Shown here: positions 9,557-18,838 of the stretch, piece after piece
Layout: the number at the start of each line of letters is the position of its first letter
How positions within the stretch are numbered: the first letter of the stretch is position 1
NCBI GenBank assembly: GCA_026418315.1
Contig: JAOABO010000002.1
Location: 1-39,181, forward strand
From: Bacteroidia bacterium
GTDB lineage: Bacteria > Bacteroidota > Bacteroidia > B-17B0 > Aurantibacillaceae
DNA: 39,181 nucleotides
Direction: 5' to 3'
Notes under the pieces: model-generated
What the model saw: only the letters and a program-made list of their open reading frames with translations
Databases searched by the model: none
Told to the model about the DNA's origin: nothing
Made by a program: the position numbers and the translations under genes

Positions 9557-10203
9557 AACTAAAAGATGTTTTAATTGTAATAGCAGTGGTATCCGTTACT
9601 ACGTATTGTAAAAATAATTCATCAAAACAAAAAAAATTATTATTACCCATTATTGGAGAAAAAAAGATAGCAAGCATAGGCGAAAAAACAGATACTATTT
9701 ATCACACAATTGGTTCATTTACGCTTGTTAATCAGTTTAATGAGACGATAACAGATACAATCACAAAAAATAAAATTTATGTAGCAGATTTTTTCTTTGC
9801 TACATGCCAAAGTATTTGTCCAAAAATGTCTCATCAATTAAAAAGAGTGCAAGATTCTTTTGCCAATAAAAATGATTTCTTAATTCTTTCACATACCGTT
9901 AATCCTGAACACGACACAGCAGAAGTTTTAAAAAAATACGGGGAAAAATATGGTGCCATCAAAGGCAAATGGCATTTGCTTACGGGAAACAAAAAACACA
10001 TCTACGATTTAGCCCGCTATGATTATCTTGTTAATGCTGATGAAACAGAAAATGAAGGCGACCTGTTTATCCATTCCGAACTATTTTTGCTTATAGATAA
10101 AGAAAAAAGAATACGTGGAATATACGATGGAACAGATAGTTTGAAAGTTAATCAACTCATCAACGACATACACTTATTGTATAAAGAATATCAGAATGAA
10201 TGA
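9553..10203 (+). CDS. SCO1/SenC family protein
   Basis: 'DFFFATCQSICPKMSHQL' (CxxxCP), 'FIHSELFLLIDKEKRIRGIYDG', thioredoxin-like spacing. Overlaps the upstream ORF. Confidence 0.85.
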   Translation: MKLKDVLIVIAVVSVTTYCKNNSSKQKKLLLPIIGEKKIASIGEKTDTIYHTIGSFTLVNQFNETITDTITKNKIYVADFFFATCQSICPKMSHQLKRVQDSFANKNDFLILSHTVNPEHDTAEVLKKYGEKYGAIKGKWHLLTGNKKHIYDLARYDYLVNADETENEGDLFIHSELFLLIDKEKRIRGIYDGTDSLKVNQLINDIHLLYKEYQNE

Positions 10204-11338
10204 ACGGACTATTGCTGTAAATGTGCGTCATCTTATTCCAAACAAAATGGAAGGAATAGGATGGTTCTCTTATCAAATAATGAAAAGGATAACACAAAAA
10301 AATCCTGATATTCACTTCTACTTTTTGTTTGATAGAAATTTTGATACTCAATTCATTTTCTCAGATAACATTACACCCATCATACTTTCTCCACCCGCCC
10401 GACATCCTGTATTGATTTATTACTGGAATGAATGGGAAGTGCCAAATTTTTTGAATAAAATTCAACCTAATGTTTACCTTTCATTAGACGGCTTTATATC
10501 AAAAAGAGCAAAATACAAACAATATGCAGTGGTACATGACTTGAATTTTTTAGTATATCCTCAGTATTTAACATGGAGTGTAAGAAAATTATATCATTAC
10601 TTTTTTACCCAACATATACATCATGCCAACAGAATAGGTACCGTTTCAGAATTCAGCAAGTCAGAAATTATGAAATACTTTCACATTCCAGAAAGTAAGA
10701 TTGATGTGGTTTTTAGTGCCAGTAACTTAAAATTAAGAACAATTACTTCTGAAGAGCAGAATACCATTAAAACCAAGTATGCACAATCCTGCAACTACTT
10801 TTTATATGTAAGCAGTATTCATCCAAGAAAAAATGTGACTGGCATTATAAAAGCATTTGATAAATATAAATCGCTTGTCAATACAAATGATAAGCTACTC
10901 ATTGTAGGCAGATTTTTTTGGGGAAAAGAAGAAATTATGAATGTAGTTCAAAGTTCAAAACATAAAGACGACATTATTTTTACAGGTAGGTTAGACGACA
11001 ATGAAAGTATGCTTTTGATGAAGTTTGCAAAAGCCCTGCTATTAGTTTCTTTCTACGAAGGTTTTGGCGTTCCTGTAATAGAATCTATGCAATTAGGCAC
11101 ACCAGTTATTACATCCAATACCACCGCATTAAACGAAATAAGCGGCGATGCAGCTATAAAAGTCAATCCGGAAAATACTGATGAAATAGCCAATGCCATG
11201 AAAATTATTCATGAACATCCTGAATTAGTAAAGCAGCTCATCAACAAAGGTTTGCAACAGGCAGAAAAATTTAGTTGGGATATTTCTGCAAACTTGCTTT
11301 GGAATGGCGTACAAAAATTATTGTCAGCTAATAATTAA
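10196..11338 (+). CDS. Glycosyltransferase family 4 (GT-B) protein
   Basis: 'YVSSIHPRKNVTGIIKAFDKYK', 'FYEGFGVPVIESMQLGTPVITSNTTALNEISGDAAIKVNPEN'. Confidence 0.88.
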   Translation: MNERTIAVNVRHLIPNKMEGIGWFSYQIMKRITQKNPDIHFYFLFDRNFDTQFIFSDNITPIILSPPARHPVLIYYWNEWEVPNFLNKIQPNVYLSLDGFISKRAKYKQYAVVHDLNFLVYPQYLTWSVRKLYHYFFTQHIHHANRIGTVSEFSKSEIMKYFHIPESKIDVVFSASNLKLRTITSEEQNTIKTKYAQSCNYFLYVSSIHPRKNVTGIIKAFDKYKSLVNTNDKLLIVGRFFWGKEEIMNVVQSSKHKDDIIFTGRLDDNESMLLMKFAKALLLVSFYEGFGVPVIESMQLGTPVITSNTTALNEISGDAAIKVNPENTDEIANAMKIIHEHPELVKQLINKGLQQAEKFSWDISANLLWNGVQKLLSANN

Positions 11339-11344
11339 AAACAT

Positions 11345-11352
11345 TACTTTTG
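11345..11352 (+). promoter_or_regulatory. Bacteroidota -7 type promoter element TACTTTTG
   Basis: Exact TAnnTTTG 6 nt before the ATG at 11359. Confidence 0.55.
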
Positions 11353-11358
11353 TATATC

Positions 11359-11649
11359 ATGAAAATACTCAAAGTTATATCAGCATTACTAATTATATCA
11401 TGGGTGCCCTACTATACAATCGCTCAAAATGACGACATGGTAGGTTCAAACAGAAAACCCAAAATTTGGAAAAAGTGGAAAAAAAAAGAAAGATATAACA
11501 GCGAACCATTTAATCCTTATCTGAAAAAAAAGAAAAGTGATTTACCTTCTGCAAAAATGGCAAAACAAGATAAAAGAGAACTGAGAAGGCAAAAACGTTT
11601 AGCTAAAAAACAAATGAAAAAAAACAAAAAAGCATATAACAAAAATTAA
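11359..11649 (+). CDS. Small exported Lys-rich basic protein, unknown function
   Basis: Signal peptide MKILKVISALLIISWVPYYTIAQ, then a highly basic tail KRELRRQKRLAKKQMKKNKKAYNKN. Confidence 0.6.
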   Translation: MKILKVISALLIISWVPYYTIAQNDDMVGSNRKPKIWKKWKKKERYNSEPFNPYLKKKKSDLPSAKMAKQDKRELRRQKRLAKKQMKKNKKAYNKN

Positions 11650-11658
11650 TGCCTCTAC

Positions 11659-12957
11659 ATGTTTTCTATTGATAGTTTATTTCATACCAATATTTCTGAA
11701 TCTCCTGAAATAATTATTTATTCCGAATTTATCAGCCCCCGCCTAAAATACACCCTTGATTTTATATTTAAAACCGTATTACAAAAAAATTATTATCTTA
11801 CTACCCATATATCAGAACTGCTGCATTCAGATAAAATAAAAATTAATTATTCTAAAAAATATTTTGACAACGTTATTAATATTTTCCCTTTACACTTACT
11901 TCAGGTAAATGCTATTGAAAAAAATTTTAATCCCCACTTTTTAGCCCATACTACCACTCATTATTATAAAGATATTTTTTCAGAAGTTTTCTATTTTATT
12001 TCAAGATATGAAGAGTGGCAAAATAACTATACCAAAGATACTCACCAACGTTTTGAAAAAAAATCAAGTATATTAAAAGATACCCTGCATCAACCTGTAA
12101 TTGATATTTCTATCAATGAGTTGAAAAGTTTTATTCAAAAATATTATCCCTCTTTTCAAACCCAATATATTTACAAAGAAATTCTTACTTTTGACTTAGA
12201 TAATATTTTAGCATTCAAAGGAAAACATTTTTTTCGCACGATAGCCGCCCTCTTAAAGCACATTGTAAAAAAAGAATCTATTCTGCTGCATGAAAGAATA
12301 CAAACATTATTCCATCAAAAAAACGATCCTTTGGAAGAGGTTTACAATTTTATTCAAGAACTATCCAAGCACTATCCAATAATTTTTTTTATTTTATGCC
12401 GGTCTGATACATCATTTGACCGGGCTGCTCACCTGTCTCATTCTGATACTCAAAAAACTATCAACAAATTAAAAAATTTTGCTCATATAGGTTTACACCC
12501 ATCGTATTACTCATTAAACAAATTAGAAATAATACAAAAAGAAAAACAGCTTTTAGAACAAACAATAAAAGAAAAAATAATTGCCAGTCGTCAGCATTAT
12601 TTAAGAACGGATATTACCATTACCCCCAAACTTCTTATTCAAGCCGGCATTCAATACGATTTTACAATGGGTTTTGCTTCTGACAAGGGCTTTAGGGCAG
12701 GAACATCTTATCCTTTCTATTACTATGATTTTGAAAATGAAAAAGTTGAAAATTTATTATTTATTCCGTTCTCAGTCATGGACGGCGCTTACTTAAATTA
12801 TCAAGCCACCTCTTCGGAAATAGCCATTGAACATATCAAACAGATTAAACACATTATTCAAAAAAATGGGGGATATTATATACCATTGTTTCACGAAATG
12901 ACACTTTGCCCATTATTTAATCCATCAGCTTACCTATGGAAATCGCTTTTTGAATAA
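11659..12957 (+). CDS. Polysaccharide deacetylase family protein with Bacteroidota-specific N-terminal domain
   Basis: 'EILTFDLDNILAFKGK', 'HIGLHPSYYS', 'ASRQHYLR', 'QYDFTMGFASDKGFRAGTSYPFYYYD'. Confidence 0.75.
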   Translation: MFSIDSLFHTNISESPEIIIYSEFISPRLKYTLDFIFKTVLQKNYYLTTHISELLHSDKIKINYSKKYFDNVINIFPLHLLQVNAIEKNFNPHFLAHTTTHYYKDIFSEVFYFISRYEEWQNNYTKDTHQRFEKKSSILKDTLHQPVIDISINELKSFIQKYYPSFQTQYIYKEILTFDLDNILAFKGKHFFRTIAALLKHIVKKESILLHERIQTLFHQKNDPLEEVYNFIQELSKHYPIIFFILCRSDTSFDRAAHLSHSDTQKTINKLKNFAHIGLHPSYYSLNKLEIIQKEKQLLEQTIKEKIIASRQHYLRTDITITPKLLIQAGIQYDFTMGFASDKGFRAGTSYPFYYYDFENEKVENLLFIPFSVMDGAYLNYQATSSEIAIEHIKQIKHIIQKNGGYYIPLFHEMTLCPLFNPSAYLWKSLFE

Positions 12958-12963
12958 GTAGAA

Positions 12964-13632
12964 TTACTTTATTTCATTTAATTTCTTATACACCTCTATT
13001 AAAGTTACTACGTCTTTTTTACAATAACTTTCTATTTTGTCCATATTATTGTCTTCATAATAAACCTTTGCAATCATGCTCCCATCTAATTCTTCTTTTG
13101 GAGAGTCCAATCCAAATACGTACGCCAACAAATCAAGAGAAGTATAATTTTTAAAATCTCCGAATTTCCACATATCCATAGTGTCTAATAAAACATCTCT
13201 TCTGCTATGCTTCAAAATATCAGGTACAGAAATACCGTTTATTAACATTCTTCTGCATAGAAAAGGAAAATCAAATTCCCTGCCATTATGGGCACATAAA
13301 TTATATTCCACGTTGTATGTCTTAAATACATGCTGATAAAACTTATACAAAACCTGATTGAATTCTGACAACAGTTCTTTTTCATTATCATTACTCAATG
13401 CTTTCACCTGAATTTGCCCATTTTTATCTACATATCCAAGACCAATGCAAATCACTTTTGCAAATTCAGAATAAATACCGGCTTTAGAATATTGGGCTTC
13501 AGGGTCTATTTCAGGATTATATTTCCATTTTGCATCCCAAAGTTTTCTTTCTTTTTCTGATAACTCCGAATATCTGTATTTTATAGGAACGGTTTCAATA
13601 TCTAAAAACAATATTTTTTGAATCATATACAA
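12964..13632 (-). CDS. 3'-5' exonuclease (DnaQ/PolB-like, RNase H fold)
   Basis: 'ILFLDIETVP', 'CAHNGREFDFPFLCRRM', 'SYCKKDVVTLIEVYKKL' match ExoI-III type motifs. Confidence 0.82.
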   Translation of the reverse strand: MYMIQKILFLDIETVPIKYRYSELSEKERKLWDAKWKYNPEIDPEAQYSKAGIYSEFAKVICIGLGYVDKNGQIQVKALSNDNEKELLSEFNQVLYKFYQHVFKTYNVEYNLCAHNGREFDFPFLCRRMLINGISVPDILKHSRRDVLLDTMDMWKFGDFKNYTSLDLLAYVFGLDSPKEELDGSMIAKVYYEDNNMDKIESYCKKDVVTLIEVYKKLNEIK

Positions 13633-13658
13633 TCCAACTCGTAATAAATATCACTTGT

Positions 13659-14213
13659 TTACCAATCTTCTGAAACCGTTTTGACGGGAGTAGACATAGC
13701 ATCTTTTATATCTTCGACTACTATGTTAGCATCTTTGATGGCTTCACCTTTTATTTTTTTCCAGGTCATTTCAGGCAAAAACATACTCCCACATTCGGCA
13801 ATGTCTTTACTGATATCTCCACCTGAATGTTTCCCATTATCTGCTATATGTCTGATTTTATTAATTGTATATTTATACTTTCCGTCTTTTGTTTCTATTT
13901 TTACATGCATGATTATTTTCCCTGTAAAATCATGCGATGGATTTAATTCTTTTGGTTTAATCTTAAACTCCACATCTGCTTCCACTTTAGATGTACCACC
14001 CACAGCATTCACTTTTTCATATTTAGGATGCTTCTTTTGTGCCCATGCCGTGGCGCGGCCTGTTAGTTCTTTAACAGATACAGAATCTTTAATAATGATT
14101 TCGGTAATAGTAAACCCATCATCAGTGGCTATAGATTGTTGAGCAAAATTATTTTGGCAAAACATCAACACCATTAAACAAACTAATAAAAAATTTTTAT
14201 GCTTCATAATCAT
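13659..14213 (-). CDS. Exported DUF4468-like (TBP-like fold) protein
   Basis: Signal peptide ending in NNFAQ; 'VKELTGRATAWAQKK...KVEADVEFKIK...GKIIMHVKIETKDGKYKYTINKIRH'. Confidence 0.55.
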   Translation of the reverse strand: MIMKHKNFLLVCLMVLMFCQNNFAQQSIATDDGFTITEIIIKDSVSVKELTGRATAWAQKKHPKYEKVNAVGGTSKVEADVEFKIKPKELNPSHDFTGKIIMHVKIETKDGKYKYTINKIRHIADNGKHSGGDISKDIAECGSMFLPEMTWKKIKGEAIKDANIVVEDIKDAMSTPVKTVSEDW

Positions 14214-14222
14214 AATTAAAAA

Positions 14223-16640
14223 TTAATATATTGAAGGGTACCGATATGGATTGCTTTCATGCATTATATTGTACACAGCTTCAAAAACATCATCTGCACT
14301 GGGTTTAGAAAAATAATCTCCATCTGTTGCATAAGCAGGCCTGTGTTCTTTAGATGTGATGGTTACAGGCGGAGAATCAATATACTGATAGGCACCTTGG
14401 TCTTCCAGAATTTTTTTCAAAATATAAGCCGATGCTCCACCAGGCACATCTTCATCTAAAATTACTAAACGATTGGTTTTTTTAATTGATTCCAAAATGG
14501 TATGATGAATGTCAAAAGGTAATAAAGTTTGAACATCTATGAGCTCTACTGATATATTGTGTTCTTTTAACCATATAACAGCTTCTTGTGCTATTCTAAC
14601 ACAAGAACCATAAGTAACTAAAGTAATGTCTTCACCTTCTTGTAATACTTCAGGTATTCCAAGTGGTACTCTGAATTCTCCTAAATTAACAGGAAGTTTT
14701 TCTTTTAATCTATAACCATTTAAGGGCTCAATAATTAATGCTGTATCATCAGACCTCAGTAAGGTATTATAAAATCCTGCTGCCTGAGTGGCATTTCTTG
14801 GCACACATACATAAATACCTCTACACGCATGTAATATCATGCCCATAGGCGAACCACTGTGCCATACACCTTCTAATCTATGTCCGCGTGTTCTGATTAT
14901 TACAGGGGCTTTTTGCGTACCTTTAGATCTCCATCTTACAGTAGCCAAATCATCACTCATAATCTGAAGAGCATATAGTAAATAATCTAAATACTGTATT
15001 TCTGCTATTGGTCTCAAACCTCTCATAGCTAAACCAATGGCTTGTCCTAAAATAGTGGCTTCACGAATTCCTGTATCAAACACTCTTATTTCTCCATACT
15101 TTTCCTGCATTTTCTCTAATCCCTGATTAACATCTCCTATTCTACCACTATCTTCACCAAAAATAAGCACTTCCGGATACTTTGCTAAAATAGCATCAAA
15201 ATTATCTCTTAATACTATTCGTGCATCCACCATCTTTGAATCTTCAGAATACTCAGGTAATACAGGCGATACTTTCAAAGCGCTCCACTGTGTTTCTGAA
15301 TATAAATCCGAACCATATACCTTACGCGCTTCTTCTGTTTTATCTTTTATCCAATGAATCAGTTTTTGCTTTGATTCAAATTGTTCTGATTTTATTAGTC
15401 GTAAAATTTTTTTAACTGCCTGATGTATGTCTTTTCTGATAGGTTCTTTGATAGACAAAAGTTCTTTTTTGACGCCTTGTATAACATCTTTATACTCACT
15501 TTGTTCGGCAATTTCATCAAAACAATCAGCAACATATTTTCTTTCTTCAAGAATTGGAGAAAGGTATGCTTGCCAGGCCTTGTTTTTGGCTTCCAATACT
15601 CTTTGTTTAGCAGTTTCTTCTATTTCAACAAGTTCATTATCAGTAGCAAAGCCAGATGATAAAATCCACTCTCGCATTTTTTTTATACCATCAAAATCAG
15701 CTTCCCACTGTAATCTCTCTTTTGACTTATATCTTTCATGAGAACCTGATGTGCTATGTCCTTGTGGCTGTGTAACTTCATCTACATGTATGAGTACAGG
15801 CACATGTTCCTGACGGGCAATTTGCTCTGCTTTTTCGTATGTTTCTATGAGTTGCACATAATCCCACCCTTTCACATAAAATATCTCAAACCCAGGTGTG
15901 TTTTCGGTTCTTTGAAATCCTTTTAATGCCTCGGAAATAGATTGCTTGATAGTTTGATATTTTTTCTGAACAGATATTCCGTGCCCGTCGTCCCAAACAG
16001 AAACAATCATAGGCACCTGTAATACGCCTGCTGCATTCAATGTTTCCCAAAATAATCCTTCAGATGTACTGGCATCTCCAATTGTTCCAAAAGCAATTTC
16101 GTTTCCTTTATTAGAAAACCTTAAAAAATCACCTTTTTGCAATGCAGGATTGTTTCTGTAAAAAAAAGACGCATACGCTAGCCCTAACAAACGCGGCATC
16201 TGACTTCCGGTTGGAGAAACATCTGCAGATGAATTTTTGAGTTTTACTAAACTTTTCCAACTTCCATCTTCATTTAGTAAAGGAGTAGCATAATGTCCGC
16301 CCATTTGTCGTCCGCCACTGGTTGGCTCATATTTCAAATCTGTATGTGCATAAAGCCCCGCAAACCATTGTTCAATGGTAAGAGCATTAATTGCAAACAT
16401 AAAAGTTTGATCTCTGTAATATCCGCTTCTGAAATCACCGGGCTTAAAAACCTTTGCCATAGCCAATTGAGGTAATTCTTTTCCATCTCCAAATATTCCA
16501 AACTTGGCCTTACCTGTTAATACTTCTTTTCTTCCCAATAAGCTGGTTTGACGGCTTTCATTAGCAATACGATAGTCTTCTAAAACAATTTTTTTCAGTT
16601 CTTCAAAAGTAATTTTTTCTTGTTGATGAGTAGCAGACAT
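14223..16640 (-). CDS. 2-oxoacid (branched-chain type) dehydrogenase E1, fused alpha and beta subunits
   Basis: TPP-binding alpha part (GSQMPRLLGLAYASFF...EIAFGTIGDASTSEGLFWETLNAAG) followed by beta part (FGEDSGRIGDVNQGLEKMQEKYGEIRVFDTGIREATILGQAIGLAMRG). Confidence 0.92.
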   Translation of the reverse strand: MSATHQQEKITFEELKKIVLEDYRIANESRQTSLLGRKEVLTGKAKFGIFGDGKELPQLAMAKVFKPGDFRSGYYRDQTFMFAINALTIEQWFAGLYAHTDLKYEPTSGGRQMGGHYATPLLNEDGSWKSLVKLKNSSADVSPTGSQMPRLLGLAYASFFYRNNPALQKGDFLRFSNKGNEIAFGTIGDASTSEGLFWETLNAAGVLQVPMIVSVWDDGHGISVQKKYQTIKQSISEALKGFQRTENTPGFEIFYVKGWDYVQLIETYEKAEQIARQEHVPVLIHVDEVTQPQGHSTSGSHERYKSKERLQWEADFDGIKKMREWILSSGFATDNELVEIEETAKQRVLEAKNKAWQAYLSPILEERKYVADCFDEIAEQSEYKDVIQGVKKELLSIKEPIRKDIHQAVKKILRLIKSEQFESKQKLIHWIKDKTEEARKVYGSDLYSETQWSALKVSPVLPEYSEDSKMVDARIVLRDNFDAILAKYPEVLIFGEDSGRIGDVNQGLEKMQEKYGEIRVFDTGIREATILGQAIGLAMRGLRPIAEIQYLDYLLYALQIMSDDLATVRWRSKGTQKAPVIIRTRGHRLEGVWHSGSPMGMILHACRGIYVCVPRNATQAAGFYNTLLRSDDTALIIEPLNGYRLKEKLPVNLGEFRVPLGIPEVLQEGEDITLVTYGSCVRIAQEAVIWLKEHNISVELIDVQTLLPFDIHHTILESIKKTNRLVILDEDVPGGASAYILKKILEDQGAYQYIDSPPVTITSKEHRPAYATDGDYFSKPSADDVFEAVYNIMHESNPYRYPSIY

Positions 16641-16663
16641 TACACTTATTTTTAGTCCCTTAC

Positions 16664-16671
16664 AAACTTAC
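16664..16671 (-). promoter_or_regulatory. Bacteroidota -7 type promoter element TAAGTTTG
   Basis: Exact TAnnTTTG on minus strand upstream of 16640. Confidence 0.55.
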
Positions 16672-16724
16672 GGAATATATTAGTTATGTGCAAAATAAAT
16701 TTTTTCAGAGGATTTTTTATTTCC

Positions 16725-16732
16725 TACTTTTG
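16725..16732 (+). promoter_or_regulatory. Bacteroidota -7 type promoter element TACTTTTG
   Basis: TTTCCTACTTTTGTAAGGAAAAAATATG, near-identical to the context at 17746. Confidence 0.6.
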
Positions 16733-16744
16733 TAAGGAAAAAAT

Positions 16745-17680
16745 ATGAAAAAACCACTAGATAAAACTATTGATATCAAAATACTCTCGTTCGAAGGATC
16801 AATATTATATGGGAAAACCAAAATGAATCCTCTTACAATTGAAACACCATATGGAAAACTAATTATACCATTAAAAGATGTGGTTCAGATAATATTTGGC
16901 TTAGAAAAAGATGAAAAAATCTCATCCGAGATTAATAAATATATAAAAATTTTGGCTAATTCATCTAACAAAAAAATTATAGATACCTCACTTAAAAACA
17001 TAAGTAATTATGGGTTAAAAGCCATATACTATCTTGAAAATTATTTAATAAAAAATTCCTTCAAGAATAAAGATAACATTCAAAGTTTAATTAATGAAAT
17101 TTTGACTGTTAACAATTTAAACATAAGTGATATAAAATATGAAGACACTATAGTTCTAAATAATGGAGACAAAATAACAGGTAATATTGATATTAAAACT
17201 ATTGACTTTTCAAATAATTTTTTAAAAGCAATAATACCCCGAAGCAATATTAAAACCATAGATATTTCGTATTTTGATAAATCTGAAGGTATTTATTTAT
17301 TTCATTTAAAAGCAAATAAGCATATTTTAGCTAACACTGAAGGTGGATGGTTAAACACCAATATTAAAGTGAAAAAAGGACAAATAATAGACATGAGTGC
17401 TAATGGAGAAATTGTTTTAGAAAGTCTGGATAATAAAAAATTTACACCAAATGGTAATGTTGTAGGTGAAAAACAAAAAAATGAAAATTCCGCAGATCCA
17501 AATTATTTTAGTTACGGTACTCTTATATTTAAGATAGGAGATAATGGTAAATACATTAAAGCGGGAAACAAAGTAAGATATGTTGCAGATACAGATGATA
17601 TTATTTATTTAACTATTTATGAAACTGTATATTCTAATAAAAATTCAGGTTCATATCAAGTAAAGATTCTATTAAAATAG
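16745..17680 (+). CDS. Paralog A: protein with two SH3-like/beta segments and a LecA (PA-IL)-like C-terminal region; no signal peptide
   Basis: 'GSILYGKTKMNPLTIETPYGKLIIPLKDVVQIIFGLE', 'GGWLNTNIKVKKGQIIDMSANGEIV', 'IIYLTIYETVYSNKNSGSYQVKILLK'. Aligns along its length with the next ORF. Confidence 0.7.
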   Translation: MKKPLDKTIDIKILSFEGSILYGKTKMNPLTIETPYGKLIIPLKDVVQIIFGLEKDEKISSEINKYIKILANSSNKKIIDTSLKNISNYGLKAIYYLENYLIKNSFKNKDNIQSLINEILTVNNLNISDIKYEDTIVLNNGDKITGNIDIKTIDFSNNFLKAIIPRSNIKTIDISYFDKSEGIYLFHLKANKHILANTEGGWLNTNIKVKKGQIIDMSANGEIVLESLDNKKFTPNGNVVGEKQKNENSADPNYFSYGTLIFKIGDNGKYIKAGNKVRYVADTDDIIYLTIYETVYSNKNSGSYQVKILLK

Positions 17681-17745
17681 AATTTTACAGAATATATTTA
17701 ATATTAACAGTAAAACAATTTCTCTTCCTTATTTTATTTATTTCC

Positions 17746-17753
17746 TACTTTTG
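17746..17753 (+). promoter_or_regulatory. Bacteroidota -7 type promoter element TACTTTTG
   Basis: TTTCCTACTTTTGCAAGAAAAAAAATATG. Confidence 0.6.
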
Positions 17754-17766
17754 CAAGAAAAAAAAT

Positions 17767-18735
17767 ATGAAAAAATCATTAAGTTTAATTTTGTGTGTTC
17801 TGACAAGCATTGCATTCGGCCAAAAAATTGCTGAGGTAACCATTTACTCTTATGACGGAAGTATATTATATGGCACTGCCAAAATGAAAGATATTGTTTT
17901 GAATACACAATATGGAAAGTTAAATATCCCTTTAAAAGACGTATCTCAAATAACTTTTGGTCTGGAAAAAGACGAAAGCATTGCATCTGATATCAATAAA
18001 AACATTCAAATTTTAGCCAATACCAATGATGAAAAAAGTATTCGCTCTGCATCCGAAAACATTTCTAAATATGGAATAAAAGCCATCTATCATCTTGAGC
18101 AATATTTGAACAAAAATCCTTCTACTCATTCTGATAATATTCAAAACTTAATGAACGAAATTTTATCTGCCAATAATATAAGCGATTACAGCTTTGCAGA
18201 TGCTATCATATTCAGCAATGGAGATAAACTATCAGGTAATATTGATTTTAAAACCATTGATTTTTCAAACAATTTCTTATCTGCCTCAATTCCTGTTGGC
18301 AAAATAAAAAGCATGGATGTTTCATACTTTGAAAGTACTGATGGGTCATATTCTTTTGTACTAAAAGCATCCAAACACATTATGGCTAATAATAACGGAG
18401 GATGGCTAAACACCAATATCAAAGTAAAAAAAGGACAAAGTATTGAAATATCTGCAAGAGGTGAAATTGTGTTAGCAAGTTTGGATAACAAAAAATATAC
18501 TCCTGATGGAAATATAGTTGGTCAAGAATCTGTAACCAACAATGAAACAGACCCCAGTTATTTTAACTACGGAACTTTAATATTTAAAATAGGAAACAAT
18601 GGAAAGAATCTAAAAGCCGGAAGTAATACCAAGTATATAGCAGATGCTGACGGAGTTATTTATTTAACCATCTATGAAACTGTATATTCAGATAAAAACA
18701 CGGGTTCTTATCAGGTAAAACTTTCGGTGAAATAA
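17767..18735 (+). CDS. Paralog B: exported version of the same protein, LecA-like C-terminal region
   Basis: Signal peptide MKKSLSLILCVLTSIAFGQ, then a sequence collinear with 16745..17680; 'GVIYLTIYETVYSDKNTGSYQVKLSVK'. Confidence 0.75.
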   Translation: MKKSLSLILCVLTSIAFGQKIAEVTIYSYDGSILYGTAKMKDIVLNTQYGKLNIPLKDVSQITFGLEKDESIASDINKNIQILANTNDEKSIRSASENISKYGIKAIYHLEQYLNKNPSTHSDNIQNLMNEILSANNISDYSFADAIIFSNGDKLSGNIDFKTIDFSNNFLSASIPVGKIKSMDVSYFESTDGSYSFVLKASKHIMANNNGGWLNTNIKVKKGQSIEISARGEIVLASLDNKKYTPDGNIVGQESVTNNETDPSYFNYGTLIFKIGNNGKNLKAGSNTKYIADADGVIYLTIYETVYSDKNTGSYQVKLSVK

Positions 18736-18808
18736 ATTTTGATGTTAATTTTATATTAAAAGTTTATTACCGTTCATATAATTGTTGATTTTTTAAAAAT
18801 AAATTTTA

Positions 18809-18816
18809 TATATTTG
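18809..18816 (+). promoter_or_regulatory. Bacteroidota -7 type promoter element TATATTTG
   Basis: Exact TAnnTTTG upstream of 18839. Confidence 0.55.
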
Positions 18817-18838
18817 CACCCTCACAAAAAAACAATCT

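Noticed and set aside
13681-14142. 153-aa plus-strand ORF antisense to the DUF4468-like gene
   Set aside because: Fully embedded opposite a convincing exported protein; composition looks like an antisense shadow and no promoter element is apparent.
15427-15741. Overlapping plus-strand ORFs (15423..15659, 15427..15741) inside the E1 gene
   Set aside because: Antisense to strongly conserved dehydrogenase coding sequence; no domain features.
16745-17680. Paralog A as a pseudogene
   Set aside because: The frame is intact for 311 codons, a promoter element is present and conserved motifs are retained; signal-peptide loss alone does not make it a pseudogene.
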